A DNA stretch of 64,000 nucleotides from Candidatus Bathyarchaeota archaeon (GTDB lineage Archaea > Thermoproteota > Bathyarchaeia > Bathyarchaeales > Bathycorpusculaceae), in NCBI GenBank assembly GCA_026014585.1, contig JAOZIA010000022.1:248001-312000 (forward strand), written 5' to 3'. The translations under genes and the position numbers were made by a program. Every line of letters starts with the position of its first letter. Position 1 is the stretch's first letter. Shown here one piece after another: positions 53,219 through 62,595 of the stretch. The notes under the pieces were generated by a model that saw only the letters and a list, made by a program, of their open reading frames with translations, was not told the DNA's origin and ran no database searches.

Positions 53219-53341
53219 AAGTGTTTAAGGTAAAATGGGGTTAAGTAAGGAATAAGGCTTTCTAGACCTGAAAATTAAAGAATTTGATTTTAAATATTAA
53301 AAGCTCCCTCATCATTCTATAGGGAAAGGGAAAAAGACACA

Positions 53342-55033
53342 ATGCAGAGCACGGTTGAATCAAGTTTAAACAGTCAAATTTTGGATTTCAGCAGTCGTGT
53401 CTCTGGCTCAGGCAAAATATTAGCAGTCAGTTTAGTTGATAATTATTCCTCAGAATCGATAGGTGGAAACCCTCTGCGTGAAGCCTTAGTGGTCGTTAAA
53501 GGTTTTCAGCCAAAAATTATGAGTTACTTCAAAAACATTAACGACAATATCGTGTTATTTTTGGTTGTAGACCAGCGGGTTTTTGAAAGCGACGTACGTA
53601 GAGGCTTTGTAGGTGAGGTATTTGCAGGTAAACTGGTTTTTCCCTACTTGGCACTCTATGGTAAAGACTACTTAGATGATAAAGAGTTCAATCTGAAACG
53701 GCGGCTGGTTCTTGAGGAACTTGAAAACATCACACTAACATATCCTGAACTGGTTTATCGCATGAAAATCAAGCCCCAATATTTCCTCTACGAAACAATA
53801 CTTAACCGCCTACGAGTTTTTCCCCTGTTATCCTATGAGTTTTCAGGTTTCCTTAAAGGTGTGCGGTTACGCAATGAGTCGGAAAGCTTGAAAATTTACC
53901 AGACGATTTTGCAGCGGCTATCAAGTGAAGGAGTAATCAGCATCACTGATGGTTACGTGACAATCTCCAAAGAGTTCATACACCAAAAACAAAAAGCCAC
54001 CGGAAGCCTTCGCAACATAACCCGAAACGTCCAGCGAACCCTATTCTCCTCATTTTTTGGATCCTTCCCACAAATCCTAAACCAAGTAAGCCAAAACGCC
54101 AACATGCTTTTCAGAACCCAACAAGTCAACTGGCGCAACCTACTACAAGAACCACTCTTTATTGATTCACACGCATTCCTGTTTGTCCCAACCTCAGGCG
54201 GGCTGGTTTCTTTGGCTGAACGCGTCAACATCAGGCAGTACGTGGAAAAACTGTTCTATTCCGAAGGGGCAGTTGACTGTGAAATTAAATCGTTGGGTGG
54301 AGTTTTAAATGACGTTTATCTGATTAGCGCAGTGGTTAAGGGGGTAGAACGACGGGTTCTGGTTAAGCGTTTCAAGGAATGGTCAGGGTTTAAATGGTTC
54401 CCTCTTACTGTGTGGTCACGAGGTGCCCGCTCGTTTGCTGTTCCTGCGCAAGCACGCTTAGCCAAGGAATGCGCAACTAGCGAGTACCTGTTGGAACACG
54501 GTTTTAAAGTGCCCAAGATTTACCAGATTAACAATGCGGAACGCTTAGTTTTCATGGAGTTCGTGGAAGGCGAAGATTTAAGCGAGTCAATCAAGCGGTT
54601 AGCATTAGCCAAAAGAATAAGTGACGCAAAACCTGAGTTGTCAATTATGTGTTCGGCTGGGGAACTTATGGCTAAAGTGCACGCTACCAACATGACGCTG
54701 GGCGATAGCAAACCTGAAAACATGATTTCGGTTGCTGACGGCAGCATTTACATGCTGGATTTTGAGCAGGCAACGCTTGGCGGGGACAAAACCTGGGACA
54801 TCGCCGAGTTCCTCTATTACGCAGGACATTTTCTTTCACCCCTAAATAATAATGGTAAACCAGAGGCTTTAGCACAAGCCTTCATCGATGGATACGTGAG
54901 GGGAGGGGGAAACGTGGAGGATGTTAAAAAAGTGGCTGACCCCAAATACAAAAGAGTCTTTAGCATTTTTACCATGCCATCAATTATCACGGCAATAGCG
55001 CTTACTTGCGAAAAAACCACCCAGAAAACATAG
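53342..55033 (+). CDS. Nucleotidyltransferase-like / winged-helix / aminoglycoside-kinase-like fusion
   Basis: A 563-residue protein. Residues about 15-120 resemble a nucleotidyltransferase-type fold (ILAVSLVDNYSSESIGGNPLREALVVVKGF). Residues about 155-215 look like a winged helix. Residues about 315-560 are a protein-kinase-like (RIO/Bud32/APH) domain: ion-pair Lys in RVLVKRFKE, LVFMEFVEGEDL hinge, catalytic GDSKPENM and metal-binding LDFEQAT. Such proteins occur in archaea without assigned targets. A TTTTAAATATTAAA element and an AAAGGG site precede the ATG. Confidence 0.75.
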   Translation: MQSTVESSLNSQILDFSSRVSGSGKILAVSLVDNYSSESIGGNPLREALVVVKGFQPKIMSYFKNINDNIVLFLVVDQRVFESDVRRGFVGEVFAGKLVFPYLALYGKDYLDDKEFNLKRRLVLEELENITLTYPELVYRMKIKPQYFLYETILNRLRVFPLLSYEFSGFLKGVRLRNESESLKIYQTILQRLSSEGVISITDGYVTISKEFIHQKQKATGSLRNITRNVQRTLFSSFFGSFPQILNQVSQNANMLFRTQQVNWRNLLQEPLFIDSHAFLFVPTSGGLVSLAERVNIRQYVEKLFYSEGAVDCEIKSLGGVLNDVYLISAVVKGVERRVLVKRFKEWSGFKWFPLTVWSRGARSFAVPAQARLAKECATSEYLLEHGFKVPKIYQINNAERLVFMEFVEGEDLSESIKRLALAKRISDAKPELSIMCSAGELMAKVHATNMTLGDSKPENMISVADGSIYMLDFEQATLGGDKTWDIAEFLYYAGHFLSPLNNNGKPEALAQAFIDGYVRGGGNVEDVKKVADPKYKRVFSIFTMPSIITAIALTCEKTTQKT

Positions 55034-55083
55034 TTACCCAGTGTTTATTTACTCTTAAAACAATAATTTATTTGTGGTTTTTT

Positions 55084-55356
55084 ATGAGTCAAAACTTCTA
55101 CTATTACAAGGGATTATACAAGGTTAAAGTTGTAACCCAAAGTCAAGGCTACTGGGTGGTAGAAGCACAAGAAGACTTTCAAGATACCGTGAACTGCAAA
55201 AAAGTAGCAGTGAAAACAGGCGAAATACGCATCGTAAAACCAACAGACCTACACAAACGCAAAACACTACCGCCACCAATTCCTGAACATACCTACGAGC
55301 TTAAACTCGAAAAAAAGGTTAAAAAAATGGTTGAGGAATACGAAAAAACAAAGTAG
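55084..55356 (+). CDS. Small conserved-looking protein (hypothetical)
   Basis: A 90-residue protein starting MSQNFYYYKGLYKVKV. It is a short beta-rich domain (about 1-55) followed by a Lys/Glu-rich C-terminal helix. ATG 55084 is preferred over the open frame from 55006 because the upstream stretch overlaps the kinase-like gene and codes for an unlikely hydrophobic leader. A translation or RNA-binding role would fit the charge but is not shown. Family not recognised. Confidence 0.6.
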   Translation: MSQNFYYYKGLYKVKVVTQSQGYWVVEAQEDFQDTVNCKKVAVKTGEIRIVKPTDLHKRKTLPPPIPEHTYELKLEKKVKKMVEEYEKTK

Positions 55357-55388
55357 CATGAGTCATCTACAACAGTCCTATTTGCTGT

Positions 55389-55433
55389 CTATTTGGTGCC
55401 TATTAGAAATACAATGCAGTTTCTATAGAGGGG
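55389..55433 (+). repeat. Interspersed intergenic repeat, copy A
   Basis: First of two tandem units of about 45 bases between the small 90-residue gene and the CitG/MdcB-like gene. It starts with CTATTTGG-TG-CCTATTAG, a variant of the 18-base palindrome in copies B and C, and ends with CTATAGAGGGG. Confidence 0.45.
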
Positions 55434-55449
55434 TAGGGTGACTGCGTTT

Positions 55450-55495
55450 CTATTAGGAGCCTAATAGCCAAACTATGCACAAAAGATAGAGAGGG
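55450..55495 (+). repeat. Interspersed intergenic repeat, copy B
   Basis: It starts with the perfect palindrome CTATTAGG-AG-CCTAATAG (55450-55467) and continues with CCAAACTATGCACAAAAGAT to GAGAGGG. Its reverse complement matches 2486-2530 along its whole length with scattered mismatches. No coding potential. Confidence 0.55.
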
Positions 55496-55553
55496 TCTAA
55501 AAAATCCCTAAGATAAGCGGACCTAACGGCTGAATTTTAGGTCAAAAACAGGG

Positions 55554-56501
55554 TTAAGGTCGGTAACCAGCCAGAGTTGCCAGTGCCAATGTTGCAGCTG
55601 TCATGTCTGCGGTGGTTCCGGGAGTGTAGTTGTTTCCGCCTTCCCGCAGTTGGCAGTCAAATTCAGCGAGGGCTTTTCTGCCGTCATCAGTATCTACACC
55701 ACCTGCATCCAAAACTGCTTTGGCGCCCAGAGAGAAAATTTTGGTTTTTTCTTTGCCAACTTTTCTTGCGATGAATGTATCGGGTTTTTCAGATAGGATT
55801 TTGAGGAATGTGTGTACGATGGCTGTTTTGAGTGGTTTGGTTTTAAGTTGCTCCATCAAGTAGGGGTATGCCAAGTCGAAGGTGATTGGGAAATTGTTTA
55901 CCCATTCGCTACAGATGTCGTCGTAGCTTTTGGCGATGTCAAAAACTTTGAATAAGGACACGTTTTCTTTGATTAAACGCTGTTTACTGTCTTCATCTTT
56001 CACGCTCAAATCTGGTGCGCCGTTAAGCCCACTGGGGTTCGCAATATCAATGGCTTCGTAAAGATACACCGAATCCTCCGCAGTTGTTGCTCTAACAGCT
56101 ATATCCAAATTTTTGCGGAGCACCGTTAAATCAAACGTTCCATCTACCTTCATTGGGGTCATACCCGCAGCCACAGCCAACGGCTCAAACAACATAATCG
56201 TACCCAAAAGCGTGTTGCCACCATGCTGCCAAACATCAATATCTGCAACGCCCCAGCGGATAAGCTCGCCTAAACCTGCCCTGCTTGGTTCAAGGGTTTT
56301 TTGGGAAATGGCGATTCCACGGTTGGCTGCTTCTTGGAAGGAGGGTCCCGCCGCGATGCTGGAGGCAAAGAAGTGTTCAACTCTTGTGCCTTCAAAGCCT
56401 GAGACCAAGTTGACATTACCCGGTTTTTCGGCGCTGACTTCAAGCAGTATTGCCAATTGTAGACATTGGCTGATGTGTTTGGCTTTGTCGAGCTTGGTCA
56501 C
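55554..56501 (-). CDS. CitG/MdcB-like triphosphoribosyl-dephospho-CoA synthase family protein
   Basis: A 315-residue protein of the CitG/MdcB family. Motifs are SAEKPGNVN near the N terminus, FQEAANRGIAISQKT, and DVWQHGGNTLLGTIMLF. The bacterial enzymes make the prosthetic group of citrate lyase or malonate decarboxylase from dephospho-CoA and ATP. No such lyase genes are seen here, and archaeal homologues are thought to do a related ATP-dependent phosphoribosyl transfer. GTG 56501 (VTKLDKAKHI) is the likely start; the frame is open to 56612 through an unlikely leader. Confidence 0.8.
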   Translation of the reverse strand: MTKLDKAKHISQCLQLAILLEVSAEKPGNVNLVSGFEGTRVEHFFASSIAAGPSFQEAANRGIAISQKTLEPSRAGLGELIRWGVADIDVWQHGGNTLLGTIMLFEPLAVAAGMTPMKVDGTFDLTVLRKNLDIAVRATTAEDSVYLYEAIDIANPSGLNGAPDLSVKDEDSKQRLIKENVSLFKVFDIAKSYDDICSEWVNNFPITFDLAYPYLMEQLKTKPLKTAIVHTFLKILSEKPDTFIARKVGKEKTKIFSLGAKAVLDAGGVDTDDGRKALAEFDCQLREGGNNYTPGTTADMTAATLALATLAGYRP

Positions 56502-56602
56502 GTTTATGTTACCTTCGTGTACTGCTTGACAAAAAAACTTTATTAATATTCTGTAAAAAACTACAAGCAATTGAAGTAAAATACAACAAGAAGGCAAAGA
56601 GC

Positions 56603-57610
56603 ATGAGGGCAAGAGAAGGCGACCTAATAAAAACCGTCAGCAACGTGGTTTTCGACGTTAAAGGCTTAGTGCACCCAGCAGACAAAGTCATTGCGTTCCC
56701 ACGTTTCATCCCCAGCAGTACAGGAACCCGACAAGGCAAAAACAACCTATACGGCAAAATCTACAGCCTTGATGAGCGCTTCGCGTACCTGCAACAAAAC
56801 CTGCCCCACCTAATAGTTTTTGATGACGTTTTCGGAGCAACCCTTTGCGAAGTTCCCGTCACAGAAATAGTTGAACATTACAAACCAGCAGAGAAACTTA
56901 CCCAACTCAAAACCACACAAACCCGCAGTGAACTCGAAGAAAAAGCATTCAGGTTTGCAGAAACCTTGCAGGCAGAAGCAGATATTCCATGGAGCAGCCT
57001 TGGCATCTCGGGTAGTATCTTAACAGAATTAACCACATCCACTTCCGACTTAGACCCCATCGTGTACGGCGAAGAAAACTGCCGCAAAGCCTACGCCGCC
57101 ATGCAACGGCTACTTGAGCGTGGCACCACAGGGTTTAAGCGGTACACGGAGGCGGAATTGGCGGATTTATACGCTTTCAGATTCAAAGACACCCGCATGA
57201 GCTTTGAGGACTTCTACAAAGTTGAGGTGCGTAAGGCATTTCAGGGCAAGTTTATGGGCACAGACTATTTTGTTCGTTTCCTCAAAGAATGGGATGAAAT
57301 CGGCGAATCCTACGGCGACGTGACCTTCAAAAATGCAGGGTACATAAAAATCCAAGCCGAAATCGCCGACGACAAAGAAGCACTGTTTACACCTTGCAGT
57401 TATACGCTCAAAAACGTCAAAGTTCTAGACGGACCCGAACTTGAGAGCATATCAGAAATTGCTTCGTTCCGCGGAAGATTCTGTATGCAAACCCAAGTCG
57501 GCGAGCAAATCATTGCACAAGGTAAAGCTGAAACCGTCACAGGCAAACAGGGTAGTCATGTGCGTTTGATTTTGGGTAATAAACCTGAAGATTATATGGT
57601 TCTGTCTTAG
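56603..57610 (+). CDS. Nucleotidyltransferase (DNA polymerase beta-like fold), paralogue 1
   Basis: A 335-residue protein. An N-terminal domain (about 1-100, with VVFDVKGLVHPADKVIAFPRF) precedes a nucleotidyltransferase domain with GISGSILTELTTSTSDLDPIVYG (GS followed by DxD, about residues 131-153). A C-terminal beta-rich domain carries GRFCMQTQVGEQIIAQGKAE. Two paralogues follow on the other strand with the same layout, so this is a local gene family. It could add nucleotides to RNA or a small molecule. It is divergent from the CitG/MdcB-like gene and overlaps paralogue 2 by four bases at its end. Confidence 0.78.
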   Translation: MRAREGDLIKTVSNVVFDVKGLVHPADKVIAFPRFIPSSTGTRQGKNNLYGKIYSLDERFAYLQQNLPHLIVFDDVFGATLCEVPVTEIVEHYKPAEKLTQLKTTQTRSELEEKAFRFAETLQAEADIPWSSLGISGSILTELTTSTSDLDPIVYGEENCRKAYAAMQRLLERGTTGFKRYTEAELADLYAFRFKDTRMSFEDFYKVEVRKAFQGKFMGTDYFVRFLKEWDEIGESYGDVTFKNAGYIKIQAEIADDKEALFTPCSYTLKNVKVLDGPELESISEIASFRGRFCMQTQVGEQIIAQGKAETVTGKQGSHVRLILGNKPEDYMVLS

Positions 57611-58683
57611 TGAATTACTTTTAGGACTTGTTCCCAATACAGAGGACAATACGTCAAAGTAATTTGGTACATGGTTTCGCCGTGGGGTTTGAGAACCTGC
57701 TCCAGCGTGCCCTCCACAATTACTTCTTCGCCTGTGCGGGCTTGTGAACGGAACTCTTCCATGTAACTGAACACCCGTGTTGCTTTCATGGCTTCAGGCA
57801 AACCTGACAGAACCTCCAAGGGTTCTATGCCGTAAATTGAGGGAATAAACGGGGCATCCGCATCACTGGTAACTTTTGCTCGTATCCTTGTCCATCCTAA
57901 CTGGATAATGCGGGAGTTAGGGTCATACTCATTCACGATTTCACCAATCGCCTTGACAGGTTCAAACTCTGCTTTGATTACGCGTCCACTGTGGGCAGTG
58001 TCATCGTATAAGCCATAAATCATTTTACGCCGCTGATGCCAAACAAAATCCTCAACAGTGAAGTTTTTGAAAAGCCACCGCTTCCCCGCCATACACGCTT
58101 CGGATTCAAACTCGTTGCGGAAGCCTGAGTTTTTATCTTCATAGAGCGCCTGTAGGGTTTTGTACATTTGCTGATTTTGTTCTATGCCATAAATTGTGAA
58201 GTCAATATCCGAATACTTGGGATGGTGGAACTTGTGAAGCATGGAGCCGAAAACGCCAAAATCAGACGTTTTTAACCCTGACTTATTTGTGACAACATCC
58301 AGCACACGCAAAGATGCAGCAATCAACAGGTCGGTTGGTCCTGCCTTGAGGATTTCCTGCAGTCGAGGCTGCGGCTTTCGCACCTCCAAAATGTCGCGTT
58401 GGTTTACGCCTACAATTCGGTGCGCGAGCATTTGATGGAAAAACAGGTACTGCGGATAGTTTTTAGCGATAAGTTTCATGCCCTCGTCATTGTAGAATTT
58501 GTAGAATAGCCCGTCTTTGCCTTCTCTTGGCGCACGTGGGTCTTTGGATTGGAAAATCTTGCTTGAAGCGTATTCGGCGTCGCAGATGTAGATGTCTTGG
58601 GGGTGGCTGGAGCCGAAAACTCGAAAAACTAGACCTTCCTTGGTTAGGATACCGTCGCGGTCTTGCAGTTTTATACTGGCCAA
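57607..58683 (-). CDS. Nucleotidyltransferase (DNA polymerase beta-like fold), paralogue 2
   Basis: A 358-residue paralogue of 56603-57610 with the same order of domains: [21 protein letters not shown] at the N terminus, [24 protein letters not shown] as the GS..DxD site, and a C-terminal barrel-like part with [14 protein letters not shown]. It overlaps paralogue 3 by 13 bases at its start and paralogue 1 by four bases at its end. Substrate unknown. Confidence 0.78.
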   Translation of the reverse strand: MASIKLQDRDGILTKEGLVFRVFGSSHPQDIYICDAEYASSKIFQSKDPRAPREGKDGLFYKFYNDEGMKLIAKNYPQYLFFHQMLAHRIVGVNQRDILEVRKPQPRLQEILKAGPTDLLIAASLRVLDVVTNKSGLKTSDFGVFGSMLHKFHHPKYSDIDFTIYGIEQNQQMYKTLQALYEDKNSGFRNEFESEACMAGKRWLFKNFTVEDFVWHQRRKMIYGLYDDTAHSGRVIKAEFEPVKAIGEIVNEYDPNSRIIQLGWTRIRAKVTSDADAPFIPSIYGIEPLEVLSGLPEAMKATRVFSYMEEFRSQARTGEEVIVEGTLEQVLKPHGETMYQITLTYCPLYWEQVLKVIH

Positions 58684-59708
58684 ATATATTCCTCTTCAGA
58701 TGTTGCAGTTCCTACAACTACTTGATAAAACACTTCATTGCCCGTAGTAGATTCTACACGTTCCAGTTTGCCTACAACCTTGATTTGCTGCCCAACCTTG
58801 GCAACATTGCGGTAGCAACCAATGTTTGAAACTACTTGCATTGGGATTTTGTCAATTGACAACTCGGATTGTGCGTCTGTGGGTTTGAAGCTTGAGATTT
58901 TGTAGGTTGCGGGTCGATACATGGTTTCTTTGTCACTGCTTACTGTGCAGGTGAAGCGTACAGGGTCAAGTGGAATAAAGCGGTACTGCCCATACTTCAC
59001 GGTTATTTCTTCAGGTTGACGTGTAGCATTGTACATCCAAATTTTACCTTGATATCTGCCAACGAATCTTCTTGCAGCTTCTATACGGTTGCCCGCGATG
59101 TAAGTGAGCACTCCAGTGTTTACAAGACGTTCAATAGCGGATTCTACCCGGCGGAAGTTTTCGGAACCGTAAACAACAAAATCCATGTCAGATTCAGGTG
59201 AGTGCATGTTAAGCGCTATTGAACCGTGAACGCCCATATCTTTCATTGGAACATTTGCTTCTTTAGCAACTAACTGGATTACGTCTAATGCTTTTTCCTG
59301 CAGCATGTCTCTTTTTGGAAGATTTTGTAACCAAACCAAGCATTCCCGCGGCACATACGCCCGCTCGATACGGTTCAGGGGTGCGGTTATTAGTTCTTTG
59401 TCTCTGCTTGGGTCATAATAGATGTAATCGGGAAAGTTTTTGCGGAAAGCTTCAATAAATGTTTTATAATTTTTGGCGGTGTAGAGTTTTTCTGCTCGGA
59501 AAAGCTGCAAATCGCCATATTGCCATGTGCGTTCAAGCATTTCTACGTTAAATAATTCCTTGAACTGTGCGGGTATGTATTTTAGGAATGCAAAAACTCT
59601 GTCTTCTGGATGCTCGTAGCCGAAAGTGTTCATTATGAACCCGTCTTTGGTTACGAACGTGTCTCCATCCATGGGCTTCCAATTTTGAATTGCCGTTTCT
59701 AACGCCAC
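58671..59708 (-). CDS. Nucleotidyltransferase (DNA polymerase beta-like fold), paralogue 3
   Basis: A 345-residue third paralogue: [23 protein letters not shown] at the N terminus, [23 protein letters not shown] as the nucleotidyltransferase site, and a C-terminal domain with [18 protein letters not shown]. It is the first gene of the minus-strand pair and overlaps paralogue 2 by 13 bases. Identity between paralogues looks low outside motifs, so the duplication is old. Confidence 0.78.
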   Translation of the reverse strand: MALETAIQNWKPMDGDTFVTKDGFIMNTFGYEHPEDRVFAFLKYIPAQFKELFNVEMLERTWQYGDLQLFRAEKLYTAKNYKTFIEAFRKNFPDYIYYDPSRDKELITAPLNRIERAYVPRECLVWLQNLPKRDMLQEKALDVIQLVAKEANVPMKDMGVHGSIALNMHSPESDMDFVVYGSENFRRVESAIERLVNTGVLTYIAGNRIEAARRFVGRYQGKIWMYNATRQPEEITVKYGQYRFIPLDPVRFTCTVSSDKETMYRPATYKISSFKPTDAQSELSIDKIPMQVVSNIGCYRNVAKVGQQIKVVGKLERVESTTGNEVFYQVVVGTATSEEEYIWPV

Positions 59709-59843
59709 CGAGCACTACAAAAATAAGCCCATCTGTTAAAAAAGTTATTGCATAAACACCCAAAAGATTCTACACTGAAATTCAATAGCAAATGCCTTAT
59801 ACACAAAAAAGGGGAGAGGTTAGCAGAGCAGCAATGTGAACAG

Positions 59844-60209
59844 CTAAATAGTAAAGGTAGTTATAACCACGCCAAATATTAGAGCCAAAATAAATGCTAC
59901 GACTATCTGAATTATTACTGCAACAATATCAATAAGCAGTGCCTTTATCCAGCCGCAATCAAAGAAATGTTTGATCAATAGCAAATATAATATGAAGGTT
60001 ATTATTGCACCTATTAGTCCAGATATAAAAATGCCAACAACGTAGATGACAACAGCGTTTAGAAGTACTATCCATAGTGCGTCGGTGAATTTTGCTTTTT
60101 CTTTTCCGACGAGAAGTCTTCCAGCAATCCAAACAATCAAGCTATTGATTACAACGGTTATTACGATGCTAATTAAAACTGTAGTTATGTAAGCAATATC
60201 ATATGCCAT
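59844..60209 (-). CDS. Small four-helix membrane protein (hypothetical)
   Basis: A 121-residue, very hydrophobic protein with four membrane helices and few charged residues apart from a cytoplasmic loop (LLVGKEKAKFTDA). It is followed by an AT-rich gap (60210-60464) with no gene. Family not recognised. Confidence 0.6.
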   Translation of the reverse strand: MAYDIAYITTVLISIVITVVINSLIVWIAGRLLVGKEKAKFTDALWIVLLNAVVIYVVGIFISGLIGAIITFILYLLLIKHFFDCGWIKALLIDIVAVIIQIVVAFILALIFGVVITTFTI

Positions 60210-60464
60210 AAAAATCTCTTCATTATAATTTTTGAAATAAGATATTTAAAGTAATATGGATTAAAGATACACTGTTTGGGTATCAAAAAACTGATTTAAA
60301 ACACACCAAGAAACCTTCCGAGATAAGGGCAGCTACATATTACATAAAAATGAAAACAGGCTTCATGAACCTCCACACTTTAAGGGTTTTTCTTTTTTAA
60401 GGGTGAATTTAGGGAAATAATTTAAATTAGCTGTGCACGTCCATAGTGAAAGGAGCTTGCGGAA

Positions 60465-61427
60465 TTGGGGGATAAAACGGAAGAGAAACAAAACAGTGAA
60501 GACACATTCAACTACAAACAAACACTGTTCTTCTCCATTCTCTTTCCAGCAATATTTCTAATTGCAATTCTCATCTGCTGCGTAACATACCATATCATCC
60601 CAGGACCCGAATTCCTGATACTGGTTTTTCTCGTGTACGCTGCTGTCAACAAACGCACGGGACGATTCATCAGAGACTGGATGCCTTTTCTAACAATTTT
60701 CATTTCCTACGAGTTACTATATGGTTTTACTGGCGTGTATGCAGCTTCAAACCTTCACAGTGGACCCTACAATCTTGAAATGTGGCTTTTCAACACAGCC
60801 CCAAGCATCACAATCCAAACAATCAAATCACCCATCATAGACATCGCCACCGCCGCGTTCTACTCCACACACTTCTTTGCCCCAACAATATTCGCATTCA
60901 TGCTATGGAGAGAAAGCCCCAAAAACTACTGGAAATACACAATCGCCTTTGCACTTTGCACCTATGGCGCACTCATCACATTCTTATTCTATCCTGTCGC
61001 ACCACCATGGCTAGACTTCCACATAAAAGACCAAGTTGCACGTGCCCTAACAACACAAATTGACCCCAGTATAGGCTTCCCAGTATACCGAACACTTTTT
61101 GACTTTTTAGGCTCCAACGAATACGCAGCATTTCCAAGCCTACACTCTGCACTGCCCTTCCTGATTTCACTGTTTGCCATACGTGTCTGGGGCAAAAAGG
61201 GCATTCCAAGTTTGATTTTGCCCGTTGGCGTCTGGTTTAGCGTGGTTTACCTTGGAGAACATTTTATAGTAGATATTTTTGGTGGAATAATTTATGCGGC
61301 AACCGCGTTTTTGATGATTGAATATGGTTTGCCGTGTCTAGCAAGACATAGCAAATTCCTAAGAAAACATGTACCCCCAGCATTATTAACTAAAGCAGAC
61401 CATTTGGAGATTAAACGCCAAAAATAA
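60465..61427 (+). CDS. PAP2-family phosphatase / inositolphosphotransferase-like membrane protein
   Basis: A 320-residue integral membrane protein with about six helices and the PAP2 site split over three loops: LFYPVAPPW, PSLHSALPF with the catalytic His, and YLGEHFIVDIFGG with the second His and Asp. Members remove phosphate from lipid phosphates or transfer phospho-alcohol groups onto lipids. The arrangement with APPW and PSLHS resembles the Aur1/Ipt1-like branch. The start is TTG 60465 with a GGAG-type site nearby. Substrate is probably a polyprenyl or ether-lipid phosphate. Confidence 0.88.
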   Translation: MGDKTEEKQNSEDTFNYKQTLFFSILFPAIFLIAILICCVTYHIIPGPEFLILVFLVYAAVNKRTGRFIRDWMPFLTIFISYELLYGFTGVYAASNLHSGPYNLEMWLFNTAPSITIQTIKSPIIDIATAAFYSTHFFAPTIFAFMLWRESPKNYWKYTIAFALCTYGALITFLFYPVAPPWLDFHIKDQVARALTTQIDPSIGFPVYRTLFDFLGSNEYAAFPSLHSALPFLISLFAIRVWGKKGIPSLILPVGVWFSVVYLGEHFIVDIFGGIIYAATAFLMIEYGLPCLARHSKFLRKHVPPALLTKADHLEIKRQK

Positions 61428-61526
61428 GAGGTTACTTTAACTTACCTCTCCCCCGTCTGCAGTACTCCTTTGGTCACTTGGCTTAAAAGGAAAAAACGCA
61501 GAATGCATCTTCCAGAGGAATAACAA

Positions 61527-61667
61527 ATGGAACATTGTAAAAACCCCTGGGAAAGCCATTGTAACAGAGAAAACATAAAACTCTACATCCAAATAAATGG
61601 CGAAAAACTACCAATATGCGAAGAATGCTGGGGTCACATCGCAGACCAAGAAGTGGAGTGGTGCTAA
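61527..61667 (+). CDS. Cys/His-rich microprotein
   Basis: A 46-residue ORF starting MEHCKNPWESHCNR, with HC, HC and CEEC plus a final Cys, enough ligands for one zinc ion. It has an AGAGGAA ribosome binding site before ATG 61527. Its stop directly abuts the ATG of the next gene at 61668, which strongly suggests a coupled real gene. Family not recognised. Confidence 0.6.
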   Translation: MEHCKNPWESHCNRENIKLYIQINGEKLPICEECWGHIADQEVEWC

Positions 61668-61907
61668 ATGGAGAATTTCAGTCTAAACAGCGCCAAATCC
61701 TTCATTGGAAAAAACGTGAACCTGCACCTAAAAGATGGCTCGGTCATAATCAACGTTCATCTGGAATGCATCAAGAAAAGTGATTACGGAAAAAACAGTA
61801 TACTCGAATACACGCCATACGGAAACAACAAAACGGTGAGCATACCCGTCAGGAACGTTGCATGGGCAGAAATGCTTAACATAAACCTCATGCAAACTGC
61901 CGCATAA
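61668..61907 (+). CDS. Small beta-rich protein, possibly Sm-like fold
   Basis: A 79-residue protein whose sequence AKSFIGKNVNLHLKDGSVIINVHLECI resembles the first strands of an Sm/LSm fold, but the Sm1 and Sm2 motifs are not clear. It starts directly after the Cys-rich microprotein stop, so both are co-translated. Role unknown. Confidence 0.55.
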   Translation: MENFSLNSAKSFIGKNVNLHLKDGSVIINVHLECIKKSDYGKNSILEYTPYGNNKTVSIPVRNVAWAEMLNINLMQTAA

Positions 61908-62030
61908 GTGGAAACAGATACCTGAAGTAATCATCCACAACTCGCATCTGGTGGTTTTCAGCGTGGCTGAGCCCTGATTTTTTGTGGTATAGAGCAAAAC
62001 CTGAATATACCAGCATACTAGGATTATTGT

Positions 62031-62426
62031 ATGCATTGTTCTCATTGTGGAATCTGCTGCTCTGAAACTGAAATGCTTTTGTCAAAAAAAGATATTGCTC
62101 GCTTACGAAAAAAAGGTTTTACTCTGGACTTTTTTGTTCGATATGACAAGGAGGGTTATGCTTTGCTTAAAAATTCGGAAGAGGGCTACTGCGTTTTTTA
62201 TGATTTAGATAAGCGTAGATGCAGGATTTACTTTGATCGCCCTTCAGGTTGCAGGGTCTATCCTGTGATTTTGGATGAGGGAGAAGGCATAATTTTAGAT
62301 GAGATTTGCCATTGCACAGGTTCAATTGGCGCACGAGAGAAAGAATTGCAAGGGAAAAAAGTTGTAAAGCTCCTTCAAGTTATCGATTGTGAGGCAGAAG
62401 TTAGGCGGCTTTCCAATAGAAAATAA
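62031..62426 (+). CDS. YkgJ-family cysteine cluster protein
   Basis: A 131-residue protein of the zinc/iron-chelating YkgJ family (PF03692). Cysteines are in HCSHCGICCSETEM at the N terminus, YCVFYDLDKRRCRIYFDRPSGCRVYP in the middle, and EICHCTGSIG. The family binds a metal or iron-sulfur cluster and its function is unknown. It lies next to other small Cys-rich genes. Confidence 0.88.
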   Translation: MHCSHCGICCSETEMLLSKKDIARLRKKGFTLDFFVRYDKEGYALLKNSEEGYCVFYDLDKRRCRIYFDRPSGCRVYPVILDEGEGIILDEICHCTGSIGAREKELQGKKVVKLLQVIDCEAEVRRLSNRK

Positions 62427-62430
62427 TAAA

Positions 62431-62595
62431 TTAAACCTTCTTTTTGTGGCACTTATAACAAGTTAAGATTTTGTTCTTTTGCTCGTCAACTTCTTTTTTG
62501 GGCATTACACTAGTTTTTATCAATCTGCCGCAGCAGTCACAGATGAATTTTACTTCAGCGACTTTTTCATTTTGTTGAACTATCACAATCGGCAT
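62431..62595 (-). CDS. Small zinc-ribbon protein
   Basis: A 54-residue ORF beginning MPIVIVQQNEKVAEVKFICD, with CDCCG and CYKC forming a Cys4 ribbon, and a basic tail. It overlaps the end of the ribbon-helix-helix gene (62567-62743) by 29 bases on the same strand, so it is probably its operon partner. It is convergent with the YkgJ gene, five bases away. Confidence 0.6.
   Translation of the reverse strand: MPIVIVQQNEKVAEVKFICDCCGRLIKTSVMPKKEVDEQKNKILTCYKCHKKKV

Noticed and set aside
61435-61480. A fourth copy of the 45-base intergenic repeat
   Set aside because: CCTCTCCCCCGTCTGCAGTA shares only a few short words with the repeat and lacks the 18-base palindrome.
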